Below, piece after piece: positions 11,035 to 22,775 of a stretch of DNA of 64,000 nt. The stretch is from the NCBI GenBank assembly GCA_018398815.1, contig CM031604.1, forward strand, positions 51,543,368 through 51,607,367, in the 5' to 3' direction. The notes under the pieces were generated by a model. The model saw only the letters and a program-made list of their open reading frames with translations, did no database searches and was not told the origin of the DNA. The DNA is from Conus ventricosus (lineage: Eukaryota > Mollusca > Gastropoda > Neogastropoda > Conidae). The position numbers and the translations under genes are program-made. The stretch's first letter is position 1, and every line of letters begins with the position of its first letter.

Positions 11035-12990
11035 AAGAAGAAAAGGAACCCACCCAAACCTTACCCCTTCCCCCAGTTCTTTTTTGATAAAAATCTTAAC
11101 CCAAAACCCCCCAAAACCCCAAAACCCTAATTTCCCTTTTTTTATAAAAAAAAAAAAGTCTTTTTTTGTGGTACGAATCGAATTTCCCTTTTTAAAAATC
11201 TAAATTTCCAAAAAAATCAAAAATTTTTCCTTTAAACTAATTCCTTTGTGGGAAATCTTCCCTCACTTTTTTAAAAATTAGTCCCAAAAACCTTTTTTCA
11301 CGAAATTCCCTTTTTGACACCCATTTAATTTATTTTCTGTCAATGTTTAAATAAAAGCCTCTTAAAAAATGATTTAAAAATTTTTCTATAATGAAAGTTA
11401 AAAAAAACCAAATGGTTTAATTTTAAATTTTCCCGGTCTGTTCTTGAACCCCTTTTTTTAATACTGGAATGACTGTAGCTGTTTTCCAATCTGAAGGTAC
11501 TATCATTTCTTTAACAGATTAGAAAAGAGTATGTACAGTGGGAAGGCCATCTCCTCATTTAGCTCTTTTAGTACTCTCGATGGGATGGCATCCGGACCAC
11601 ATGCCTTATTAGGGTTTAAAGATTGAAGTTTCTTTTTTATTGCATCCACAGAAATGTCTACATTTTCTAACACTATGCCTTTTGACCTTGAAGCTGGACT
11701 TAGAACAGGCATATTTTTGTATCTTCCCTTGTGAATACACTAGGAAAAAATGTATTCAAATATCTGCCTTACCTCTATCTGTCTCCACTGTGTCACCATC
11801 CTTAGTCTCTAAAAGGCTCACTCCTGTATTCATCTTTGTTTTCGATTGTACATATCTCCAGAAGGCTTTTGGATTTTGTTTACATTCCTTTGATAACTTC
11901 TTTTCAAATCCCTTTTTTTTTGCTTTTCTTATTTTTTTATTAGAAGTATTACGTGCTTTAATATAATTTTGATAATCTTTCCCTGCTTTGTGACTAAGAA
12001 TCTCTGATACATATTATTGTTTCTTTTTTACAAATTTCATTGTCTTTGCATTCATCCACTTTGGTTTCTGTTTTTTATATTCTTAATTTGTTTTGGAACG
12101 TTGTTTTCTATTAAAGAATTTAAAATACTTTTAATTTCCACCCAGCATTGCTCTACACTAAGATCATTGAGTTTATTCCAGTCAATCTTCTTCAATTCTT
12201 CTTTCATTTGCATAAAATTTCCTCTCTTAAAATTATATGACTGCTTTGATTCTTCTTTCCTTTGCTCTTCTCCTAGGTACAAAGAGAACATTAAAACCTC
12301 ATGATCACTTTTGCCTATAGGAGCCAAGTGCTTAATGTCTGAAAATCATATTTTCATCATTAACAAGTACTAAATCTAGTATAATTTTTTATATTTTTGT
12401 CCCTCCCTGTGTCTTGTTGGTTGTTTCACCATTTGGTTCAGAAATGCATCCTGTCGGTAGTTTATGAACTTTTGACCTTTCTCAGAGCCAGTACCATGCC
12501 AGTCAATATCTGGGAAATTAAATCTCCAGTAATACAAACATATTTGAATCTTTCTCATCTAATTTGTTTCAGCAACTAAAACATTTTTTCTTCATTTTCA
12601 ATTGTTGAGTTTGGACTTTTGTAATAGTTCCAATCAGTATTTTCTGTCTATCCTTATTTAAAAAGGTAATCCACAAGTTTTCATCAAAATCATTTCCTTT
12701 TGTAAACTTGTTTTACTTTTGCATTTATAGAATCCTTCACATATACAGTTATACCTCCTTTTAGGATTTTCATTGAAAAATAGTTTAAACCCGGCATTGA
12801 ATATTCGACAGAAATTTACCCCTTTTTGGTTTTTTCGCTATAGATTCTGTTACTACTATAATGTGAGGTTTATTTTCTTCAGCTAATAGAAGTAACTCAT
12901 CTTTTTGTTCAACAGTCCATCTGCATTTGTGTACAAGAACGTGTATGACAGTTCCTGCACAGATTTTCTATCTACATACCTTTTAAAACT
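11035..12990 (-). pseudogene. LINE A ORF2: endonuclease and N-terminal RT, F1 copy
   Basis: Read on the minus strand, this encodes an apurinic-type endonuclease followed by the start of a reverse transcriptase, the usual ORF2 order of CR1/jockey-type LINEs. Visible endonuclease landmarks are FNFPDIDWHG near 12510, PTRHREGQ near 12400 and KSDHEVL near 12300 (the catalytic Asp-His pair). The RT begins with LNPNKACGPDAIPSRVLKEL near 11600, the family's N-terminal block. Frame is kept over 60-90 residues at a time with shifts between. Upstream (higher coordinates) lies ORF1; downstream the gene is cut by the insertion at 11035. Confidence 0.85.
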
Positions 12991-13020
12991 ATTCACATGT
13001 TCTTTGTTCTTGTATTTTGA

Positions 13021-13851
13021 TTGTTAGTTCTCTTCTTTATCATCCTGGCCAGGCCTAGGTTTCCACTGTACTTTCACTATTTTCCCACCTCTGATTCCAA
13101 TGTCTTTCTCCCCTTTCTCAATCCTTTTTCGAAGCTCTTCTCTTAGTTCTTTGTTCTTTTGTCTTTCAGTTGGTGTGTAGTCTGGGTTTATATATATCCT
13201 CTTTTTTTGCTCTGTCACCCCTGCATTTATTTTGTGGGCATTTCTCAATATTTCTTTTTTTTACTTCCTTGTTTTGGACGCTTACTCTAAGCAGTCTCGG
13301 TTTTGTATTTACCCAGCCTCACTGGATTCTGGACAGTCTCGTCTTTCAGTTGAGGACAAATCTTTCCCACCATCTTCTGTATACTCTCCTCCTCCATTTT
13401 CATTCTCTCTTCCCTGTTTTCACTCCCACACTCTGGAATTTTTAGTGAAAATTAGATTCAGCTCTTTTCTCTTTGTCAACCTTCTCTTCTCATAGTTCTG
13501 ACACCTTCTTCTCAACAACCTCCTCAATCTTCTCTTCGAGAGCCTTTCCACTGCACCTTTTTTCTGGTCTCTCCAGCCTTTCCTCCACCCTTTCGAACAG
13601 TCCAATCGGTCTGTCTAATTTCACTTCCATTCCGCTTTTCTTTTCCCCTCCCCTGCATAGCATCTTCGGCAGATCCATTCTATTCCTTCTGTCTCAGAAT
13701 TTTGAAGGTAGCTGAAGTCCCTTTCTGTCAGTGACGTGCATTCTTTTTGGCACCACTGTTTACAATCGTGGCACTGTATACTTGTTTGATCTTCCCCTAC
13801 GCCCACCTCGCACTCCAGGCAAATAAAGAATTTCGTCCTTTCCTCCATTGT
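13021..13851 (-). pseudogene. LINE A ORF1 with PHD-type zinc finger, F1 copy
   Basis: The reading starts at the ATG near 13848 and ends at a stop near 13024, about 275 codons with frameshifts in the middle. Residues 10-65 carry a PHD-like cysteine pattern: CLEC, then QCHDC, W-C-x-K-E-C and W-I-C-R-R-C. PHD fingers in ORF1 are described for CR1-type LINEs and are thought to act in RNP assembly or chromatin contact. The middle is rich in Glu, Lys and Arg, and the end carries PDYTPTERQKNKELREELRK. In F1 the zinc-binding His of the HxxC pair reads Gln (CAA); R and F2 keep His (CAT), so this is a copy-specific change or base error. Confidence 0.8.
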
Positions 13852-14700
13852 CCTTCGACTTTCAGGGTTTTTTTTTCCTCTCTTTGAGAGTTTTTTCTAT
13901 CTTTCTCATTCCCCCCAGTTGATCCCTTGTACTAGTCTTTCCCCCCTACTCTAGAATTTTGTTTTGACATATTTTGCAACTGACGCTTGCTTTTTGATTG
14001 ATTATGATCTGATATCAATATTTAACAATTTACCTTACCTGTTGTCACAAGGAATCTACACAAGCTGCTTGGTTAGTAGTGAAAGTAAAACAGAGCCGCC
14101 ATTTTTTTCAGTCAGTGCAGTTAGTAACTTGAAAAGAACCTCTTTTCCTTGATTATTTGACTGTGACAACAATATGTCACCATCAAAAATTAAGCCAGAA
14201 CAATGTTTCTAATCTGTACAGCACTTTTTGTAGTCCGTGGGCCGAAAAAACACTCGTAATTCACAAAAACTTATCGGACTGAACACTTGAAACTCCTGCT
14301 GAGCCAGCCTTGTTCTATGTATGATCGTTACATATACTGTTGGCTGATCCCATCAAACACTTCTGCTTGTAAGGCGCTTCAGCCACATCTGTTTTAATAA
14401 TAATAGCAAGTCAGTCTAGGATTATCTGCTGTTGAAAAACTGTCGGGATCTCACAAAGGGGCATGCTTGCATGTGCCGACGCGTGTCCCGGAGCCAACGA
14501 TGGGACTTTGTGTGTAACGTATGTAGCGCCAGCACAAACTGATAAAATCGATTTTTTTTTCAAGAAAGTCTGCAGATAACGTTTATTAACGTCTCAAACA
14601 GTTATGATATAAACATTTTGACCATCCACCCATCGCATCGACACAGATAAGAACAACGCATTTACCGGATCGCAGGCAGACAACAAATCGGCGTTGTGAC
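13852..14700. other. Upstream region of LINE A, F1 copy
   Basis: Non-coding sequence shared with R (about 30990-31840) and F2 (about 48745-49590). It may include the LINE A 5' untranslated region; the true 5' end cannot be placed because all copies continue beyond it. Confidence 0.45.
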
Positions 14701-15550
14701 AGCTGAGTTACTGGACTGCTTTAAGTCCAGGTTGGCATCCCATCTTTACAACCTGAAACAACCACCACCACCCCCCCTCCCTTCTCCTGACCACTATTCC
14801 CTAACCACCCCCACCCCCCCTTTGCTTTTTTTTTTTTTTTTTTTTTCAAATCCTCACAACAGCGCAGTCTTCGGCAATCTCCCCAAATACGACAAAACCA
14901 TCAGCAAAAGGACGTTGGTCGTACAAAGGAAGAAGAAGAAGAATCAGGTACGTGTTAAACTGGTTTACAATTCCAGGCAGTGATTTCCCCACCATCATTG
15001 GGACTGTACAGTAGGCCTAGTTGCACTGTTAATTTTGTTTGTATTCTTTCTAATCGAGGATTTCTTTGTAACGCCAGAATATGAAAACAAGCAATTCCTT
15101 CACATCGACCAGCCGCCGTGGCAAAGTGGTTAATGTCGCGGACAGGCAGGCAAGGTAGTTTAAGCAAGCAATTTTTTGGTTGACATGAGCCAATGCGGGA
15201 TGTAGCCAATTTAAAAAAAAAAAAAAAAACGTACTCCACGCCGAAATTGTGCGCCATGCTCCGCTCTGACGTCGGACACTTTGTTTGGATTTGATTTGGC
15301 GTTGTTTATCGTGTATCCCAAACAAAAGCGGAGTTTTTGTGGAACTTATCGTTCGCAGTATGGGGCATCCATCACGACTAAAAAAAAAAGCCAGTGCTTG
15401 CACGCCTCTGGAAAGCCCACGTTTCCGATGAAGAAACGCAACAGCTTCAACAGAGTGCCTAGGTTGAATGCCACAGGCTGATAAAAACTGTTACGACTAC
15501 AAGCCGAAAATCATTCAACCGCAGCCGCAGATGCGCTTTTTTTTTTTGTT

Positions 15551-15589
<39 letters not shown>

Positions 15590-15600
15590 AATATTGAAGA
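14700..15600. other. Block segment with poly-T runs; no gene
   Basis: Shared by all three copies. It holds a poly-pyrimidine stretch (14762-14848), A runs near 15212-15229 and a T run near 15558-15588. A short plus-strand frame at 14696-14770 reads LLDCFKSRLASHLYNL, which resembles the last residues of some LINE reverse transcriptases, but it is too short to assign. Confidence 0.45.
15105..15165 (+). promoter_or_regulatory. tRNA-like A box, possible SINE head
   Basis: TGGCAAAGTGG at 15119-15129 fits the RNA polymerase III A-box consensus TRGCNNAGYNGG, preceded by GCCGCC and followed by TTAATGTCGCGGAC, as in the 5' half of a tRNA-derived SINE. A clear B box (GGTTCGANNCC) is not seen 30-60 bases downstream, so a working promoter is doubtful. 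The inverted R copy keeps the motif at 30587-30597; the F2 copy (about 49980-50000) has lost it. Confidence 0.35.
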
Positions 15601-16618
15601 AGCAGGCGACCGAGACTTTTATCAAAGATACATCACGAAAAATTAGTCAAATTCGTAAATATAAATGTGGCTGATCAGTCTGCGGTTTTGTTTGTTCGGT
15701 TGTTTCATGTGTTAACTACGGGGCATACGAGGAATGCATGGGGAAAAGGCAGAAAGGCCGGACGCGGCAAGACAATGGTTTTCTGTAGACAATGGAAAGA
15801 AAGGAATCATTTATTTTGTATCCCCCACCCCGCTTTTTTTTTTCCTGTTGCCTCCCCTCCCGGGCAAGGGCTTTGTCTCCATACCAGGCAGGACCAACTC
15901 GCACGGGAGTGAAAGGCATTGTGCACGTGCATCCTGCTGCTTTTGTTACTGTAGGTGGGGATGGCGTGAGCGCATTTCTAAGCGTCTTTTGTGCTTTGTC
16001 GCTCTCTCTCTCTCTCCCACCCCCCCACCCCCCTCTCTCTCTCTCTCTCTCTCTCTGTCTCCCCCTCTTTCTTTGACCTTTGAAATGATTATTAGAATAT
16101 TATTTTGTTATTGTTAATTACGGTGCCCATCCATAGAAATCGGATTAGCAACGTCACCAATAGAAGTTATTGTACGCTAATCCTGGAATTCGATCCAGTA
16201 CGCGACATCGCTGTGTATTGATCCTGCGATCGCACACTGCGATAGGAGTCTTGTCTGATTATATTGATTTCCGTCTTTTTCGGAACAGAAGGTGGTAGGG
16301 TCGATCAGGAAGCAAGGAAGTTGGGGAGGAGTGGGGGGTTCCACACCAGTCAGCAGAAAAAGCGGTTGAAATGTGACAGCGTCGGGTGGAAGGGGAGAGG
16401 GGGCTGCATGAAACGTTCAGCAGCAGAAATAATTGATGTGGGATGGGGCAGAGGGTTTTCTACTCAATCTCTACAGTGGGGAAAGGAGTTGGAAAGTACA
16501 AGGGAGAGAGACGATGGTACCTGCCTGTCATCCAATTGAATGAGAAAGGCCCACTGTCACGCGGCCAAACACAAAAAAACACGGCGCCCTCCGGAGGAAG
16601 AGCTCACTCGCGCCTGCT
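15600..16618. other. Block segment with CT repeat; older relative at 60.5 kb
   Basis: Contains a CT/C-rich tract (16000-16065) and unique-looking sequence shared with R (29110-30120) and F2 (50450-51450). The part from about 15885 to 16560 also has a more diverged relative at 60540-62430, showing that it existed as a repeat before the three close copies arose. Proline/serine-rich frames come from the CT tract. No gene is recognised. Confidence 0.55.
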
Positions 16619-16995
16619 CGGGTCGTATATATCTGGGAACCGTGATATCTGGGAACGCGTTCCAGATTTACCGTGATATCTGGAACGCGTTCCAGATTTC
16701 CTGAACTTCCAATCGTGAAATCTGGGACTTTTGTGAAAATCATGCCAAGAAATTAATGAAAAAAAAGTGACAAGAAGGCCAAAGATCTCAATTGCACCTA
16801 AACAAATTTCCTTCCTCATCTCGAAAATCCATTCTTTTTTCGTCTTCTTTCTGCCCTTCTGAGCTCTGAAAGACCCGTTCCCAGACATCACGGGCCTTCC
16901 CAGATATCACAGTACATTTTGGGAACGCGTTCCCAAAAAATCTGTGATATCTGGGAAGCCTTCCAGATACGTTCCCAGATTTCACGCGACACCGG
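16619..16995. mobile_element. Foldback element with GGGAACGCGTTCCC palindromes, F1 copy
   Basis: About 375 bases. The right end is CGACACCGG (16987-16995); the left end is a decayed inverse of it (CGGGTCG). Inside, near each end, lie palindromic units of the form TCTGGGAACGCGTTCCCAGA joined by ATATCACGG-type spacers, at about 16630-16700 and 16870-16985, with a non-palindromic centre. The design is that of a small non-autonomous foldback or MITE element; no target duplication is evident and the family is unknown. The R copy keeps perfect ends. Confidence 0.65.
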
Positions 16996-17340
16996 GACTA
17001 AGCGAGTATTGTCGTCAGTAGGGGGTTTAGTTGGTGGTGGCCTGCGTATGTTGGATCAGAACAGGCCCACCACTGAACAGCACCGAAATGACTCGGCAGC
17101 AGAGCAGTGTTAACTCCGGTGGGTTGCCTCTTGACGACTTGCCATTGGCTGCTCCCTGTGGGGTGCCGGGTCTGCGGCGGCCGGGCCGGGCTGTGGACGG
17201 GGTGGGGGTCGGAATGAGTGGACAGGGGTGGGGGTCGGAATGAGCGGCATGGGTGCAGTGCCACTGAGGTGGCACAGAAGATAAGACAGACCAAAAAAAA
17301 ATTTTTTTTTTTAAATGGTGCCAAACGATCGAAAGAAAAA
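16996..17340. other. GC-rich segment with 25-base tandem pair
   Basis: A locally GC-rich, CpG-containing stretch (about 17080-17285) next to the foldback element. GTGGGGGTCGGAATGAG occurs twice in tandem near 17203 and 17228. It is shared by R (28395-28740) and F2 (51830-52170). Frames on both strands are open because of composition; no domain is recognised, and a gene is not supported. Confidence 0.5.
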
Positions 17341-18070
17341 AAAACGTGTAGGGTGTATCCACAGAAAATTGTCGAGTGTCAGCCGTTGCAGTTCTCACTC
17401 TGTATGAAAACTCAGCAGGGCGTATGTCCACTGGTAGTCACTTTGTGGGTGATCGGTGTCGATCCTTTTTAAAGAAAGGAGAGGATAGGCAAAGGAATAG
17501 GGTATGGACATGTCACTTTGTAGTCTTTGGACTGGGACAAGGGTGGATAGTGAAGGGCGGGTTGATTAGTTGGTTTTTGTTATTTATGTTTTGTTTGTTT
17601 CGGAGGTAGGTGGGGCGGAGATGGGGAAATGAGGCTGATGGAGCTTTGAATCCGGGATTTGAACCGTTTACTTCCTCCGTACATGATGTAACCTCAGGAG
17701 GGAAATGATTATCCTCTCTGATGGGTAGGAAAGAAAGTACTTGCGGTTTAGTTTGCAAGCCGAAAGACGTCGACTTCCCCTTGCACCCCCCCCCCCCCCC
17801 CCCCCCTTCCTCCTCCTCTCTGTCTCTTCCCTCCTCCCAACCTTCGATCATTAGGGTTGTTTTTTTTTTTTAAACTACAAAAACGACTCGGAAGTCATGC
17901 ATAGAGCAGAACAAAGCACAAAAGTTCAGTTTCTTGCTACACAGACTCGAAACACGATGGTGATGTGAGTGCAGGTGACCCAGTCTAAGTAGGACTGTTG
18001 GGAGATGGTGGATTGTTTTGTATCTCGTCCTCCATCCCCCCCCCCCCTCCCGAAATTGCCCTTTCACTTT
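17341..18070. other. Block segment with poly-C tract; no gene
   Basis: Shared by all three copies. It contains a C run (17788-17806), T runs near 17860 and a second C run near 18040. On the minus strand GGTTCAAATCCC (near 17655) looks like a polymerase III B box, but no A box at the right distance was found. Confidence 0.45.
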
Positions 18071-18077
18071 CCACATA

Positions 18078-18078
<1 letters not shown>

Positions 18079-18112
<34 letters not shown>
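18079..18112. repeat. (CA)n microsatellite
   Basis: Pure CA repeat of about 34 bases. The R counterpart (27589-27657, read as GT) is about twice as long and interrupted, and the F2 counterpart (52840-52905) is broken up. Length differences between copies fit slippage or poor consensus. Confidence 0.95.
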
Positions 18113-18114
<2 letters not shown>

Positions 18115-20100
18115 TTACGCGTGCACGCAATGGCCACCCACACACAACTCGCCCCTTCTTCTTCCTCACCTCTGATTGCTTGAAGGACATGTTGCATGTG
18201 GAAGTGACCACAAACTTGCCTGCCTATAGATTAAATCTGACCCAAGAAATAAGGAAAGGAAGGAAGAGGTCAAGTCATCTTGGTCATACTCCGGAGATGG
18301 GTTATGCTCCGGCTCTGTCGCACTAGATCGGGAGACCTCTCTGGGGACAAGCTGTTTCTGGGGAATCTGAGTAGAACAAAATGTCAGATTTGGTTGCGTT
18401 TGCGTCTTTTTTAACAGAACAGGGTCATCTTTCCCCGATCGATGTCTCTGGAGATTTTTTTCCCCCTCCACCACCCCCGCCTATATTTTATTATATTTTA
18501 TTTATTTTTTAATTTTTCTCCTACAACTTTCGCGCACCATGCAATCTGTATGTTTTATTGCTACCAGTGGACATTTTCTTGCTGACTTAAATGTTTTGGC
18601 GTTTGAACAGCGCGCCAGGGTTTATTTTTGTACTAGTGTTAGGTTGTAGTGACACTTTCATACCGTGTGTAACAAAAAGAATGATACAAGGGAAAAAAGG
18701 GAGGAAGAGAGAAAGGTGCGGACATCTCCGGGAGCCATCCTTGCAACAAAAGACGAAATTAGTAAATATGTAAGGATGATACAGAAGTGCGCGACGAAGG
18801 ACAGAAGGAAAGCGAGGAACAAGGGAAAAAAAAAAAGGGGGGGGGTGAGACTCCCAGATGTAGTAAAGATGAGTACATCTCGTCTCGCGAACCGGCCTAT
18901 TCTCCTAGAAGAGGCTATCCTTATAGTGAAAAAAGGAGACACAAGGAAGACACGAGGAAAGCCCTGCCGCGAGACGTTCAGTATCAAAAGAGAGGGAGGG
19001 GGGAGGAGTTTTTTTCGTGAATAGTATGATTCAGTATTATGATATAGTGATGCGACTTGTAATTCCAATAAACAGGAAATGTTTTTCTAAAATGACTAAC
19101 AAGACCGAATCCGTATCTGAGGTATTAGGCACGTCTCGATCAAGGGAATAAGAGAGATTTTCCCCAGTATTTAAAACGCGCTCACCATGCAGTCTGTATG
19201 ATTCACTGTTGATGAAACAATAACATGCAATATTTCAACACTCTGTCGCATGACAGAGCGCCGGGTCCATCACTGTGGTAATGCTTGGTGTGCCTACACA
19301 TTCATACTATTTCAAAAGGACAGGCATGGAGATGGGACTAAGAGAGATGGGGTGAGGGGAAAAAAGGAGGGGGGTGTGTGATTGAGAGCTATGGCATTCT
19401 TTAACTTTTCTCATAATACATGTCATGCACGATCAAAGCACCAACATCGATGTACACGCCATTTGCACAGTTCTGTGCTTATATACTATGCACAAAAGAA
19501 ACGCATATTTTTTATTTCAGTCATTTCATGCGTCATTTAGCAATCAAAATATTACAAGCACAGAAGAAATAAGACATCAATCTACTGTTAGTTATTCATT
19601 GTGTCTGACTATTCACACTGGACATTAGTTCCCTGCTAAACGGGGCATGTTTCTGTCAAAATTTTCCTTCATATTTTCAGCGAAAAAATGTGCGTTTCTT
19701 TTTGTGCACAGTATATATACACGAATTTTTCTTTATAATTGTCTGACCATAGACATTTTTTTCCTGTATTTTTTTTAATCGTATTAGTATATTTACAATT
19801 GCCGAGTCTGTGTCATCCATATGAACGTTTTATTGTTACTGTGTAAACACACTCAATTGTTCACTCGTACGCATTTGTTGATATAAAATTATTTCAAGCG
19901 ATGGTAAGGAATTGGTTGTTTTGTGTGTGTGGTTGTTTTTTTTGCAATATGAATAACATGATTTATCATGTTTATTTTTTGTTGGTTTACACATCACGTT
20001 GAATTCCAAATAGAACATCGGTTTCACGTAAGTTAACACAAACTTTAAATCCTGCTACGTATCAAAATTTCAATGTTTCCAAAATGCATACACTGATGAG
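18113..20100. other. Block segment between CA repeat and LINE C
   Basis: Non-coding by inspection. At 18690-19020 there is an A/G-rich stretch whose frames are rich in Lys, Arg, Glu and Gly; two overlapping frames stay open, so coding is not shown. The word CACCATGCARTCTGTATG occurs at about 18535 and 19177, a direct pair 640 bases apart. The far end, from about 19450 to 20100, may be 3' untranslated sequence of LINE C. Confidence 0.45.
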
Positions 20101-22775
20101 CAATGATAACAGAAATGTGCTACAAAATTATTTCGTCTACTTAATAATCACATTTGTTTGTATTCGTAACTTTCATCTTTTGCAGAATGATATTGGTTGG
20201 ATATATATTATGATTAATTTTTCATTGCAGCTGCATAAACGAATTTCTCTAATCGCTTTTAAAAAAAAATTATTTAGCATATATCCCAGTTTCGTTAAAG
20301 AAAAAATTAAATTTCTTCGCCAGAAATCGCATGCATGTGGCTCTGACATTGAGTTTTCATATTTGGTGCTAGGAATTCTTATTTCTAAGTTTTGAATTAA
20401 GAATGCTTGCCTCACAGAAGATTCTTCCTCAGGCAGTGAATCACTTTCTATCCAGTTAATCCATGATTCGGGGATCGCGTTGTAGAGGCATATATTCTAG
20501 GGTTGTGCTTGCTTTAGGATGATCCAGTATACATGCAATTTCATTAATATTTAGCAGTCGATGCTCATGAATTATGTCTCTCATATACTCGCTACCAATT
20601 TCAACCCATTTCTGGAAGCACACCACCTTTTTTTTATTTTATAAGATTGATGTGAAATAACATTTGGCTTTGAAGATTGGTTCAATTTATTCGTCTGTGT
20701 AATATGTTTATGATATTCAGGAAAGTTGTCATAACGTCTTTCTAGAAATCATTTTGAAGATCAGATTATTGCATTTGCGTTACTGTACAGTTTCCTGTGA
20801 AGATTTTATTACCATTTTTAAGTTGACTCAGATGCCATGTTGGTATCAAACTCCAATTTTCGTTTGGTGATTGAGATATTTTGTCAGCCCATTGTAAGTA
20901 CATACATTTTTGTTCTTTTACATTGGCCATGTTTAGTCCACCTTTACTGTAACAGTTTCGATTATTCTTCTTTTTACCTGTTCAAACGCTCTTCGATTGC
21001 TGTATTTCCTTTGCCATAAGAATTTGTATATCAATGTGTTAAACTTGTTCAACACACTTCCAGTATGCCTATAGACTGATAATAAATACTGCCTGCAAAA
21101 GTATTAAAGTTTGTATGACAACAGTGTTTTGTTTTTTTTTACCGTGAATACTTAGATCCCTCTTGCTCCAGTTCTTATTAATTATTGTATTTTGTTGATT
21201 GTATTTTGCCAGTTTTCTTCAACATGCCTAGCCATTTTGTCAATATATACCCCGAATTTTAATTTTCTCGATTGTTGAGAATGGAAGATTTTGTTCATCA
21301 ATCTGCTTACCTAATTTTAGTGCATTCGTCTTTTCTAAGTTCAGTCTCGCTCCAGAAAATCATTCCAAACGAATTAAGAATATTACAGAAGTGTTCATGT
21401 CTTGCCTGTTCTTGAGAACAATGTCGTGTCATCTTGCATACTGTTTAATTTTAAGATACACATTTCTTTGTCAGTAGATGGCATTTTAATTCCTTCTATT
21501 GAACTGCTTCTCACCTTGATGGCCAATATTTCCACGCAAGAATGAATGCAAGGGGAGAAAAGGGACATCTGTGTCTTATCCCACAACTGACGTCAAAAGG
21601 TTCAGAAAGCCATCCGCCATGATTTATGTGACTTTTCGAGTTACAGGTTAGGACAGATACCCATTTTTGAAAATTAGGTCCAAACCAAATATTTCAATGC
21701 ATGTAGATATATTCTTTAGGAATCGAATCGGACGCCTTGAAGTAGTCTAAGGCCAACAAATAACCTGCTTTTACCAGTTTTATTCAGATAGTTTACCATC
21801 ATCAATGAATTTATAACTGTTGCAATATTTCTTCCCTTAATGTGTCCTACTTGGTCTTCGTTAACAAGGGTGTTTACAACTTTACTTAATTTCTCGGCCA
21901 GTACTTTAGCCAGAATTTTATAATCTGTATTTGTTAACGTGATGGGTCTCCAATTAAATTTTCTCTTTCTAGGTCTTTGCCCTTATGAAGTAAAGTAATA
22001 TACATAGTCTCTACGTGAATGATAATTCTCCTTTCCTGTAAGATTCAAGGAAGGAATTAGTAATAAGCGGACCTAATTTTCTCCAGAAGAATTTCAAAAA
22101 TGCAGTTGTCAAAACCGTCGCTCCCTGGAGCTGAATCATTTTCATGTTTTTGAGAGCATTTGACGTTTCCTTTAAAAGTTATCATGCCTTCGCACAGAGC
22201 AGCTTCATCTTCTTTCATCGTGGCAGATTTTCTTTGCGAATTAAGTCAGTGTCTTGATTCACATTTTTGAAACTGTTTTCGATTTATGTATCGATTCATA
22301 AAAAGAAACCTGTTCCTGTAAGATTTCTTTTTGGCAATAATCACTTCACTGACTCCTTTTACAATCTATTATAATTCGTTTTTTTTTTGTTTTTGTTTTT
22401 TGCCCTTTGCATTTTTCAAGGCTTAAAAATATTTTGTATTGTTTTCACGTTCTTCAAAACCATTGATCCATGATCTTGCTTGTGCTCCTCTGGCATTATT
22501 TATAGCCATCAATTTTAATTTGTGCTTTACTGTGCAAATAATCTGTCTGGAATTTATTTTGAGGATTTGTGCTGACAATTGTTATAGTTCTTGGAGGCCG
22601 AGTTGTAGCTTCAGCGATTCGTTCTTGTTCTTACAAGCCAACGTTGTTGGGTTTTTTTCCAAATTCAATACAAAATTTCTATTTTCAACTTTGCATAACT
22701 CCCAATTTTCCATGTCATTTATTTCTTCATTCGAACTCTGATGTAAAGGCATCCAATAGTGCATGTGCGGTTTTT
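20100..22775 (-). pseudogene. LINE C (L1/Tx1-type) reverse transcriptase segment, F1 copy
   Basis: Read on the minus strand from about 22775 downwards. First comes the linker after the endonuclease (MENWELCK near 22710), then EGENNTKYF near 22440, the block that opens the RT of L1/Tx1-type LINEs. EILAIKVRSSSIEGIKMP (near 21520) and a DDTTLF catalytic box near 21420 follow. Downstream, WSKRDLSIHGK near 21150 is the usual C-terminal RT block. Many stops and shifts make this dead. Below about 20400 the match is weak, so the 3' end is uncertain. The 5' part of the same element lies inverted next to it (22775-24073). Confidence 0.8.

Larger units (their letters stand above)
6500..11035. mobile_element. 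F1-specific 4.5 kb insertion inside LINE A, family unknown
   Basis: R (near 34590) and F2 (near 46025) pass straight through this point; F1 carries about 4.5 kb extra. Degraded versions of the target sequence, F2 CTATAAAGAGAAGGAAC, can be traced on both sides (about 6488-6505 and 11033-11047), which fits a target-site duplication or gap-repair duplication of about 15 bases. The insert contains CA/GT/GA tracts, a 29-base minisatellite (8220-8560) and no domain I can recognise. Quality is poor, so the lack of a recognisable polymerase or transposase is not strong evidence that none exists. Confidence 0.6.

Noticed and set aside
11095..11130. Telomere-like CCCAAAACCCC repeats
   Set aside because: Lies in a region of stretched homopolymers; the matching F2 sequence (about 46060-46090) is ordinary LINE A sequence.
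17000..17330. CpG-island promoter of a host gene
   Set aside because: GC-rich but repeated in all three block copies, with no downstream exon or gene recognised.
17640..17670. tRNA or SINE on the minus strand from a B-box-like GGTTCAAATCCC
   Set aside because: No A box at a suitable distance and no cloverleaf folding of the surroundings.
18665..19024. Lys/Arg/Glu-rich protein-coding gene
   Set aside because: Two overlapping frames are equally open because of A/G-rich composition. The R and F2 copies do not keep either frame, and no domain is recognised.
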